12,526 bases of DNA from Actinomycetota bacterium (GTDB lineage Bacteria > Actinomycetota > Thermoleophilia > UBA2241): contig PKYM01000148.1 of the NCBI GenBank assembly GCA_003132645.1, forward strand, positions 1 to 12,526, read 5' to 3'. Made by a program: the position numbers and the translations under genes. The notes beneath the pieces were generated by a model. The model was not told the DNA's origin and did not search any database. It worked only from the letters and a program-made list of their open reading frames with translations. Below, piece after piece: positions 7,901 to 12,526 of this stretch (its first letter is position 1; the number at the start of each line of letters is the position of its first letter).

Positions 7901-8158
7901 TACACGGTGAACGTCGACTACGTGGCGCCGACGCCCATCGACGGACTCACGCCGTCGGCCACCGCCGACACGCCGCTTACCGTGGCGCCCACCGACACCG
8001 GCACGATCCACGTGACGGTCGACATACCCGACGATGCCCAGCCGGGCGACGTGATCACCGGCACGCTCGACTTCTCGACGGCCGGCGACGGCGTCGAGAC
8101 CGCCGGCGGCGACCATCTCGGCTCAGTGCCCGTGACGATCACGGTCGCATCGAGCTGA
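5000..8158 (+). CDS. Secreted subtilisin-family (S8) serine protease with repeated C-terminal beta-sandwich modules
   Basis: 1052-residue extracellular endopeptidase. A Sec-type signal peptide covers about residues 1-31. An inhibitor-I9-like propeptide follows (about 37-102). The S8 catalytic domain runs from about 135 to 460 with Asp163 (MLDTGTD), His194 (DGHGT), oxyanion-hole Asn297 (SEGNEG) and Ser392 (GGTSMACP), a complete triad. The remaining ~590 residues alternate Ig/CARDB-like strands (around 475-515, 633-690, 825-860, 985-1050) with pre-peptidase C-terminal-like sandwiches (about 525-628, 695-818, 865-975), recognisable by W-S/T-G and LxDPxG-type motifs. There is no LPXTG sorting signal and no C-terminal membrane helix, so it is probably released. 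The ATG start has a run of seven Gs just upstream. It is a single-gene unit with its own predicted promoter and a hairpin 32 bp past its stop. Confidence 0.98.
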   Translation: MRHRILATVVALVGLALIASLTGGVVRARAAGSADKPTMKVIVVLKAKAGAAEVVGKLTRDHAADVYSYRYFSAVAATVSQATLKALLKDGNVLDVVSDHKLPAPRVPAIGKSTVKGALGASAATATPLESEALQLTHAQDAWQIKVKGRPVMGQGIRVGMLDTGTDPTHPDLAGAIVSYRDFTGDGLLDSDGHGTATSSCVAAQGLPVYNPSTGTTTRVEGMAPKAKVLMAKVIDVGGGWDSNVMRGIEWLIAQKVDIISCSLGATYVPPDGSDPSALAFQAAIDAGITVVNSEGNEGPGQGTEGSSPDLKNVLAVGATTGYRLFSQIGYLAGGNSYKGDQVITWTSRGPNSLGDFRPDIMGFGAWGWALAPSGAGDVYGDVGVQVFGGTSMACPVVAGDLALAESAWKMAHPGRRLPAPSYWKNLLASTATDLGYPALDQSSGLVNAAAAVHEVLRQGTSFMASVAADPRNASSWSAKVAGGSHASTTITVKNTGDKRERVTLSAATFATIKTLTYQPITLTDPDYTDFENFTVPAGTDFVQARVTWPSGPDVSLQTAVYDSNGNFISYGETGGGYGHLSFDQISLRGPAGQRPVVAKGEPWQIVIYPRGGMEPTSPQVVHVKITFQHRVRATSVTLSRRSVTIGPGASAKVKATVTAPKAAGTSFDGITVSNGQATTTIPVAVRVPVKLTAGHGTFNGTITGSTVEYSGGEFYFYDVQVPKGTRSITAALSWSHSGNLVDLFLIDPNGDVRDAKGGDLVWYPDYSSFTVPDAALTHTAEQVIWNAPQPGKWQVLVWAAGFSGNSFSEPYSGSVTLDTRVVAPASWSASAAPGGQVSADFTITNAGATALAAYAESQATSGGTALYDDVQLLPATGTMTPTTDGISPILTFTLPQNVALVTARATWTGPDTLVDMGLYDPSQTDKAESLAATTLGNAVFVADPMAGLWTLILGYGNPALPAATSDYTVNVDYVAPTPIDGLTPSATADTPLTVAPTDTGTIHVTVDIPDDAQPGDVITGTLDFSTAGDGVETAGGDHLGSVPVTITVASS

Positions 8159-8189
8159 GAACTACAGGATAAAAGAGCGAAAACGAGCG

Positions 8190-8222
8190 GAGGGGGCGCG
8201 GCCCGCAGGGCCGCGCCCCCTC
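8190..8222. terminator. Bidirectional terminator hairpin between convergent subtilase and tetR genes
   Basis: A perfect 15-bp stem (8190-8204 with 8208-8222) encloses the loop GCA. It begins 32 bp after the subtilase stop and 77 bp after the tetR stop. On the minus strand the stem is followed shortly by two TTTT runs, as expected of an intrinsic terminator for tetR. On the plus strand the downstream sequence lacks a T-tract, so termination there would rest on stem strength. Confidence 0.75.
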
Positions 8223-8230
8223 GGGGTCCC

Positions 8231-8290
8231 TCTGCCGCTCCCCGTCGCCGTCTGCCGCCCGCCGTCGCCGTCTGCCGCAGCCCGTCGCCC
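8231..8290. repeat. Three tandem copies of a 20-bp repeat
   Basis: Exact 20-bp periodicity occurs at 8231-8250, 8251-8270 and 8271-8290. The shared core is TCTGCCGC followed by three variable bases and CCGTCGCC. It is noncoding and sits between the terminator hairpin and the last codons of tetR. It is presumably a slippage-derived minisatellite. Binding-site arrays can look similar, but there is no direct evidence for that here. Confidence 0.8.
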
Positions 8291-8298
8291 CCGATTGC

Positions 8299-8880
8299 CT
8301 ACAGGTGCAAGCCCGTGTCGAGGTAGGCCATGGCGGCGTCGAACTGGTTGATGTAGTCGGTCGTCTCGATGCCCTCGGCGGAGGTGAGCCACACGGCGAT
8401 GCCGGCGCCGATCACGGCGCCGGCGAAGGCGCGCACCGGCAACTCGTCAGGCGAGCGTCCGACCCGCTTGGCAAGGACCTGGGCGACCTCGCGGATCGTG
8501 CCGGCGAGGTCGTCGAGCATGCGCGCCCGCAGCTCGGGGACCGACAGGATCAGCTCCTCGCGCTGGCGCTCCAGCGCCAGCTCCTCGGGCGTCAAGGCGC
8601 CGAAGACTTCTGCCATCGAGGCGCGCAGCGCCTGGATAGGGGTCAGTTCGGCCGGCTGCTCGCCGAAGGACGCGAACAGGATCGGGTCGAAGGCATCGTG
8701 CAAGACGACGTCTTCCTTGCTTGGGAAGTAACGAAAGAAGGTGCTCTGCGAGACGTCGGCGGCCGCGGCGATCTGCTCGACCGTGGTCGCTTCGTAGCCC
8801 TGCTCGCGAAAGAGGCGCAGGGCGTGCTCCTGGATGGCAGCATGCGTCTTGGCTTTCTTGCGTTCACGTAAGCCCGACAT
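8299..8880 (-). CDS. TetR/AcrR-family transcriptional regulator
   Basis: 193-residue regulator, cytoplasmic and DNA-binding, expected to act as a dimer released by a ligand. The N-terminal helix-turn-helix is classic: an ALRLFREQGYEATTVEQIA block (residues 20-38) followed by recognition-helix region ADVSQSTFFRYFPSKEDVV (41-59). The remaining all-helical domain has the family's poorly conserved ligand pocket. The total length is typical. The ATG start has GGGGAG 7 nt upstream. It is transcribed towards the subtilase, and the zinc-ribbon gene lies 257 bp upstream on the same strand. It may regulate itself or a neighbour; the target is not readable from sequence. The ligand is unknown. Confidence 0.96.
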   Translation of the reverse strand: MSGLRERKKAKTHAAIQEHALRLFREQGYEATTVEQIAAAADVSQSTFFRYFPSKEDVVLHDAFDPILFASFGEQPAELTPIQALRASMAEVFGALTPEELALERQREELILSVPELRARMLDDLAGTIREVAQVLAKRVGRSPDELPVRAFAGAVIGAGIAVWLTSAEGIETTDYINQFDAAMAYLDTGLHL

Positions 8881-9044
8881 TGGGCCGCTCCCCTCAGACG
8901 ACGCCGACCAGATCGATACTGTACCTCACGACCTTCCGCTGCAACGACGTGAAGCTCGAGCGGCGGGCGCGCGAGGCGCCGGCACGACCGACACGAAGAG
9001 CATCGGCACGGCCAGCCGCGAGGAGCACCGGCGGCGCCTGTCGG

Positions 9045-9066
9045 CTTGTGAGGCCAGGCCCACAAG
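9045..9066. other. Inverted repeat downstream of the zinc-ribbon gene
   Basis: CTTGTG (9045-9050) and CACAAG (9061-9066) flank AGGCCAGGCC, giving an imperfect stem. It lies about 70 bp past the zinc-ribbon stop on the minus strand. No T-run follows in that direction, so a terminator role is weakly supported. Otherwise 8881-9137 holds only the tetR upstream region, and I see no coding sequence in it. Confidence 0.25.
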
Positions 9067-9137
9067 GCAAGCGTCGCCCAAGTGCTCGCGCCGTACTGTT
9101 CGCCCGGCCCGGAGGCCCGCTTGGCCAGCGGGGGAGC

Positions 9138-9317
9138 TTAATTCTCTGTGTCGCGCGTGTCCTGCCGGTCGTCGGCCTGCGCCGATTCGCGGGAGGGGGC
9201 CGGCACAAGCTCGATGTCGAAGCCGCCGCAGGCCGGGCACATCTCGTCACCGATATGTGACGTCAGCCCCCTGAACGTGCGGCCGCACTCTTGACAGACG
9301 AACTCGTAGTCGGGCAT
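9138..9317 (-). CDS. Small zinc-ribbon protein (59 aa), FmdB-like
   Basis: A short gene of 59 residues starting MPDYEFVCQECG. Two CxxC knuckles, C8/C11 and C27/C30 (CPACGG), are spaced as in a single zinc ribbon, and the MPxYEF opening resembles FmdB-type regulatory zinc ribbons. The tail (about residues 39-59) is charged and probably disordered. The ATG at 9317 has CAGGAG 9 nt upstream. A promoter with a good -10 box (TAGAAT) is predicted 29-34 bp upstream. It lies between the propeller gene and tetR on the same strand. Zinc binding is well supported by the motifs. A regulatory or protein-binding role is inference; a truncated rubredoxin-like protein is the alternative. Confidence 0.8.
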   Translation of the reverse strand: MPDYEFVCQECGRTFRGLTSHIGDEMCPACGGFDIELVPAPSRESAQADDRQDTRDTEN

Positions 9318-9345
9318 GGCTACCAGCTCCTGAGTCGACGCACCT

Positions 9346-9373
9346 ATTCTATGCGCCTGCGCGCCGGCGTCCA
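9346..9373 (-). promoter_or_regulatory. Predicted promoter for the zinc-ribbon gene
   Basis: On the minus strand TGGACG (9373-9368) and TAGAAT (9351-9346) are separated by 16 nt. The -10 box matches the consensus at five of six positions and the -35 at four. Transcription would start near 9339, leaving a leader of about 22 nt with the SD. This argues that the small gene is independently expressed. Confidence 0.38.
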
Positions 9374-9387
9374 GAGGGCTTGCGGTT

Positions 9388-10959
9388 CTACGGCAGGCGC
9401 GGTCCCGCAGCTCCGGCGGGCCGGCGCACCACTTCGAGACGGTTGCTCGCTGCGCGGGCGGCCTGGTTGCCGGCCGCGTCGGTCGCCGAGACGAAGAAGC
9501 GATAGTGGCCGACTGCCAGGGTGCAGTGGAACCGGCAGATCAGCCTCTTGCCCACCGGCTGCCCGGCGAACCTGAGGGTCCTCACCGCCCGACCAGACGC
9601 CGTCCTCACGGTGATCGTGACCGTGGCGGTCGGGCTGCCGGGACGCGGGTCGCTCACGGCGCAAGAGAGGGCCGCCGGCTGCCCGCTGACCGCCTCGGCG
9701 GCCCAGAGCGCCTTCGCCACTGGGCGGCGCGTGTCGATGCGCGCGTGGAAGATGCGCGTGGCGACGTTCCCGGCGTTGTCGGTCGCGCGCGCCAGGAATG
9801 CGTGGCTGCCGTCGTTGCTGTGATCGGCCGGCGCCGCGACGGCGAACGCGGCGCCCGTCGTCCAGCTCTGGCCGTGGTCGAGCGAGTACTGCACCGCTGC
9901 GACGCCCGAACCCTGCCCGTCGCCGGCCTGCAGCACGACGTGGACCGTGCGCCGGTGCCAACCCGTGACGCCGGCGGCAGTGACGGTCGGCGCCAGCGTG
10001 TCGGACCAGCCCGCCGTCGAGCTGGTCAGCACCGCGCCGGTGATCTCGGCGATGAAGCCGTGATGCACGTCGGCGAAGGCGACCGAGGTGAAGAACCGAT
10101 CCGAGGGGGAACGCTGCGCCCGCCAGGTCCTGCCGTAGTCGGTCGACGCCAGGATCAGGCCGCCGAGGCCGACCGCCCAGCCATGACTTCTGGAAGCGAA
10201 GTCGACCGTGTACAGGTCGGGCGCGTGGGCGCCGGCCGGCCGACGCACGAGCCAGCGCGCCCCGCCGTCGCTCGTGGCGAGCGCGACGCCCCTCTCGCCG
10301 ACCGCCCAGGCGCGCGTCGCGCCCCGGCAAGCCACGCCGTTCAGGTAGTCCGTGGTCGGTGACGTCTGGGCAGTCCAGACCGCGCCGCCGTCGGTGGTGG
10401 CAAGGATGGTGCCGTGGTCGCCCACGGCCCAGCCGTGGCTGGCGTCGGCGAAGGCTACCGAGTACAGGTCTCGTGAACTCGGCGAGCTCTGGGCGAGCCA
10501 GGTCGCACCGCCGTCGGTCGTGGCCACGATCGTGCCTCCGGTGCCGACCGCCCAGGCGCGCTGACCACGACTGGCCACGCCGATCAGGGCCTGCGTGGTC
10601 GGGACGCTCTGCGCCGCCCAGTGGGCGCCGCCGTCGGTGGTGGCGATCACGGTGCCGGCCGGGCCCACGGCCCAGCCGTCGGCGGCGTCGGCAAAGGTGA
10701 CGCCATAGAGGTCGTTCGTGGTCGGGGCCGTCTCGGAGACCCACGTCGCACCGCCGTCGGTGCTGGTCACGATGGTCGGGCCGGGGCCGACCGCCCAGGC
10801 GTGAGACGGATCGGTCGTAGCGACAGACAGCAGAGGGGCGCCCGAACTCGCCTGATGAGTCGTCCACCCGGCGTTCGCGCCACGGGCGGCGCTCGCGCCG
10901 ACGCCGCCGGCGACCGCTACAGCAACGACGATGAGCAAGACCTGAGAAACGCGCGTCAC
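9388..10959 (-). CDS. Secreted Asp-box (BNR/Ycf48-like) beta-propeller protein with C-terminal Ig-like domains
   Basis: 523 residues from the GTG at 10959, preceded by GGGAGA. Upstream in-frame ATG codons lack an SD and would bury the signal peptide. The signal peptide is about residues 1-28. Residues 31-314 hold seven propeller blades of about 40 residues, six with a clear Asp-box S/T-x-D-GG-x-x-W followed by G-W/A-W-AVG, as in Ycf48, sortilin and BNR proteins. The seventh is degenerate. Residues about 320-410 resemble a bacterial Ig-like/OmpL47-type domain (AVQYSLDHGQSW ... ATDNAGN), and a second such domain (ATDAAGN) ends the protein. No catalytic residues of sialidases or glycosidases are evident. 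It probably binds or scaffolds surface or extracellular partners. It may have its own promoter about 100 bp upstream. Confidence 0.92.
   Translation of the reverse strand: MTRVSQVLLIVVAVAVAGGVGASAARGANAGWTTHQASSGAPLLSVATTDPSHAWAVGPGPTIVTSTDGGATWVSETAPTTNDLYGVTFADAADGWAVGPAGTVIATTDGGAHWAAQSVPTTQALIGVASRGQRAWAVGTGGTIVATTDGGATWLAQSSPSSRDLYSVAFADASHGWAVGDHGTILATTDGGAVWTAQTSPTTDYLNGVACRGATRAWAVGERGVALATSDGGARWLVRRPAGAHAPDLYTVDFASRSHGWAVGLGGLILASTDYGRTWRAQRSPSDRFFTSVAFADVHHGFIAEITGAVLTSSTAGWSDTLAPTVTAAGVTGWHRRTVHVVLQAGDGQGSGVAAVQYSLDHGQSWTTGAAFAVAAPADHSNDGSHAFLARATDNAGNVATRIFHARIDTRRPVAKALWAAEAVSGQPAALSCAVSDPRPGSPTATVTITVRTASGRAVRTLRFAGQPVGKRLICRFHCTLAVGHYRFFVSATDAAGNQAARAASNRLEVVRRPAGAAGPRLP
10018..10869 (-). 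repeat. Alternating propeller-blade repeats encoded in the Asp-box gene
   Basis: Roughly 120-bp coding repeats appear here as seven blades. They alternate between two subtypes: one opening DLYxVxFADxxxGWAVG (blades at protein residues 83, 164 and 248), the other opening LxGVAxRGxxRAWAVG (near 124 and 204). The subtype period is about 81-84 residues, near 245 bp. This suggests growth by duplication of a two-blade unit. Confidence 0.75.
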
Positions 10960-10964
10960 GATCT

Positions 10965-11046
10965 CTCTCCCTTGTGTCGGCGACCACTCGGCTGTGTCCT
11001 GCCGGGGACCGCGCGTCCGACCGGCTCTCCTTGTGTCGGAACGACC
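10965..11046. repeat. Imperfect direct repeat carrying a duplicated SD-like element
   Basis: CTCTCCCTTGTGTCGG plus CGACC (10965-10985) recurs as CTCTCCTTGTGTCGG, two bases, and CGACC (11025-11046), about 60 bp apart. On the minus strand both copies read CGACACAAGG(G)AGAG. The proximal copy is the ribosome-binding site of the Asp-box gene. The distal copy is followed by no start codon. Confidence 0.6.
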
Positions 11047-11059
11047 TCCCCGATCAGTA

Positions 11060-11090
11060 AGCGTAGCACGCCGCGTCACGATGCGGCCAA
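11060..11090 (-). promoter_or_regulatory. Possible promoter for the Asp-box gene
   Basis: On the minus strand TTGGCC (11090-11085) and TACGCT (11065-11060) are separated by 19 nt. TACGCT is preceded by TGC, an extended -10 pattern common in actinobacterial promoters. Transcription would begin near 11053, giving a leader of about 95 nt. The 19-nt spacer is long, so the call is tentative. Confidence 0.3.
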
Positions 11091-11134
11091 ACGCGGTTTC
11101 CTGCCGCAACGCGGGGGAAGAGCTACCCCAGCAG

Positions 11135-11154
11135 GGCCTCGCGTGTGCGAGGCC
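11135..11154 (+). other. Hairpin upstream of the universal stress protein gene
   Basis: GGCCTCGC (11135-11142) and GCGAGGCC (11147-11154) form a perfect 8-bp stem with loop GTGT, ending 92 bp before the USP start. No T-run follows on either strand. It lies in the divergent intergenic region 10960-11246 and may be leader structure or a palindromic protein site. I could not find a convincing -10/-35 pair for USP. Confidence 0.3.
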
Positions 11155-11246
11155 GTCGGCAGCATGCCGGCCGCCGTGGCAGGAGTCCGGGCCGCGGAGC
11201 ATCTGATCATCGACGCCGGCGAATGCGTGACCTCAAGGAGAAGACG

Positions 11247-11663
11247 ATGGGCTTGACTATCGTGGTGGGATACGACGGTTCGGAGTGCGCCAAGGCGGCG
11301 CTCGATCAGGCGCTCGGTCTCGCCGGGCCGAGCGGCAAGGTGATCATCACCTACGCCGATGCGCCACCCCGCATCGGGGCATCGTCACTCGTACCGCCCG
11401 AGAATGTCGTCGCGCTGGGCAAGAAGGTCACTGCGGAGGCCTTGCAGGTAGCCCGCGAGCGCGGCGTACCGGCCGAGGTGGTCCTCGAGAACGATCGTCC
11501 GGCGGAGGCGCTGCTGAAAGTGGCCGAGCGCACCGGGGCAGACATCATCACCGTCGGCACGCGCGGCGAATCGCAACTGACCGGCCTGCTGCTCGGCTCG
11601 ACCCCCTACCACCTCGTGCATCGCGCGACCATGCCCCTGCTGGTCGTGCCTCAGGCAGCCTAG
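11247..11663 (+). CDS. Universal stress protein (UspA family), ATP-binding type
   Basis: 138 residues, single-domain, cytoplasmic, expected to dimerise. It starts MGLTIVVGYDGS, the family's first strand and nucleotide-contacting Asp10. The C-terminal half carries the ATP-binding signature G-2x-G-9x-G-S as GTRGESQLTGLLLGS (residues 104-118), followed by the closing strand MPLLVVP. Subfamily members with this motif bind ATP and help survival under starvation, hypoxia or redox stress. The ATG at 11247 has AAGGAG 6 nt upstream. Longer in-frame starts run through noncoding sequence and were not chosen. It lies 91 bp upstream of the serpin gene on the same strand, so cotranscription is possible but the serpin has its own strong SD. 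Confidence 0.97.
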   Translation: MGLTIVVGYDGSECAKAALDQALGLAGPSGKVIITYADAPPRIGASSLVPPENVVALGKKVTAEALQVARERGVPAEVVLENDRPAEALLKVAERTGADIITVGTRGESQLTGLLLGSTPYHLVHRATMPLLVVPQAA

Positions 11664-11754
11664 ACGCTGCAGCGATCACTCGGCTGCCGAACCACCGGCC
11701 TGCCAGCGGCGTCTCTCCTTTGCAGGACAGATCCGCAAGGCAGGAGGGAGTATC

Positions 11755-12526
11755 GTGCGCCGCATCGTCATCATCGCCATTCTGCTCGTCGCGATCTGCG
11801 CCGTGGCGGTCGCCGTGGTCACGACGACGCATCCCACGGCGCGCGCCACGACGACTCCGCTCAACCCCACGCGCGGCGACCCCGCGGCGACGGCACGCGC
11901 GGCCCTGCTCGCCGAGCCGCTCGACCGCTTCGGGCTTGCGCTGCTGGCCGACGAGGCCCGCCAGACCAGCGGCAACGTCGTCATCTCGCCGCTGTCGATC
12001 CATGCCGTACTCTCGCTGATCCTGAACGGCGCGGCAGGGCGCACGGCCGCGGAGATGCGCCGGGCGCTGGCTTTGGACGGCCTGGCCCTACCGGCCACAG
12101 ACCAGGCCTGGGCCGACCTCATCGCCTCGGTCCAGGCCGGCGACAAGCCCGCGGTCGAGATCGCCGACTCGCTCTGGCTGCGTGACGGCGTGGCCTTCAA
12201 CCCGGCCTTCCTTGCCGCCGGCCGCGCTTTCTTTGCCGCCGGCGCCCAGCCGCTGCCGGCCGACCACGCGAAGGCGGCAACGGCCATCAACGACTGGGTC
12301 GACCAGCGCACCGCCGGCCTGATCAAGCAGATCGTCCAGCCCGACTACTTCACCGACGCCACGATCCTCGCCGTCGTGAACACCGTGCATGTCAAAGCCG
12401 ACTGGAGCGTGCCGTTCGAGGCAGGCGCCACGCGGCCCGCCCCGTTCACCCTGGCCGACGGCAGCACCGTGAACGTGCCGACCATGAGCGGGTCGCTCAG
12501 CGGTCCCGTAGCCCGGACGCAGGCCT
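11755..12526 (+). CDS. Secreted or membrane-anchored serpin (partial at window end)
   Basis: Serine protease inhibitor of the serpin family, cut after about 257 codons. The GTG start has AGGAGGGAG 4 nt upstream. Residues 1-25 are a hydrophobic signal or anchor, then a Thr/Pro/Ala linker. The serpin body begins near residue 48 and shows NVVISPLSI (74-82), NGAAGRTAAEM (91-101), an SLWLRDG block, TAINDWVDQRTAGLI, and the shutter segment VVNTVHVKADWSVPFE. No lipobox Cys is obvious. The reactive-centre loop lies beyond the window, so target specificity and inhibitory competence cannot be judged. A secreted subtilase in the same window makes a protective or regulatory link possible, but this is only inference from proximity. 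Confidence 0.95.
   Translation, partial: MRRIVIIAILLVAICAVAVAVVTTTHPTARATTTPLNPTRGDPAATARAALLAEPLDRFGLALLADEARQTSGNVVISPLSIHAVLSLILNGAAGRTAAEMRRALALDGLALPATDQAWADLIASVQAGDKPAVEIADSLWLRDGVAFNPAFLAAGRAFFAAGAQPLPADHAKAATAINDWVDQRTAGLIKQIVQPDYFTDATILAVVNTVHVKADWSVPFEAGATRPAPFTLADGSTVNVPTMSGSLSGPVARTQA

Noticed and set aside
7205..8116. 303-residue minus-strand open frame inside the subtilase gene
   Set aside because: It is antisense to the PPC-like region and has no domain or plausible SD. It is explained by the high GC content.
8100..8158. Cell-wall sorting signal on the subtilase
   Set aside because: The C-terminus ends in a beta-strand (VPVTITVASS) with no LPXTG motif, hydrophobic helix or basic tail.
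8231..8290. CRISPR-like array
   Set aside because: The units are contiguous 20-bp tandem copies with no spacers, and no cas genes are present.
8918..8944. Possible tetR promoter (TTGCAG, 15-nt spacer, TACAGT, minus strand)
   Set aside because: The spacer is too short and the -10 box is only a moderate match; not strong enough to annotate.
9045..9066. Terminator for the zinc-ribbon gene
   Set aside because: The stem is interrupted and no T-run follows on the minus strand; kept only as an inverted repeat.
9505..10362. 285-residue plus-strand open frame antisense to the propeller gene
   Set aside because: No motif or SD; repeat-driven antisense frame.
9344..10987. 547-residue minus-strand open frame overlapping the propeller gene in another frame
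   Set aside because: It reads the repeats out of frame, giving Arg-rich sequence. The chosen frame shows Asp-boxes, a signal peptide and an SD.

Overview
The window is high-GC, densely packed bacterial DNA. The reading frames have strongly GC-biased third positions, GTG starts are common, Shine-Dalgarno (SD) sites are clear, and intergenic gaps are short. The gene content (DrrA-type ABC ATPase, TetR regulator, secreted subtilase, universal stress protein, bacterial serpin) fits a high-GC Gram-positive, most likely an actinomycetote, perhaps a deep-branching or environmental lineage. That placement is inference. I see no rRNA, tRNA, CRISPR array, transposase or integrase.

Layout. Positions 1-4756 hold a minus-strand block. 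In transcription order it contains a membrane-anchored TlpA-like thioredoxin, an unrecognised 521-residue protein with a glycine/alanine-rich hydrophobic stretch and a C-terminal coiled coil, a 259-residue protein resembling papain-fold cysteine peptidases, a metallo-beta-lactamase-fold protein with a degraded metal site, and a DrrA-like ABC ATPase cut by the window start. Positions 5000-8158 (plus) encode a 1052-residue secreted subtilisin-family protease with repeated beta-sandwich modules. Its transcription faces that of a TetR regulator (8299-8880, minus). Between the two lie a perfect 15-bp-stem hairpin and three copies of a 20-bp repeat. Next on the minus strand come a 59-residue zinc-ribbon protein (9138-9317) and a secreted Asp-box beta-propeller protein (9388-10959). 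A divergent intergenic region of 287 bp then leads to a plus-strand universal stress protein (11247-11663) and a secreted or anchored serpin (11755 to beyond the window end).

How the genes may work together. Four of the eleven products appear to act outside the cytoplasm: the thioredoxin, the subtilase, the propeller and the serpin. The subtilase and serpin could be a protease and inhibitor from the same surface, but no sequence evidence links them directly. The three unfamiliar minus-strand genes (521, 259 and 205 residues) share direction with gaps of 74 and 27 bp. They are the best candidate here for an undescribed functional unit. The rest are recognisable families. No stretch longer than 300 bp lacks a gene.
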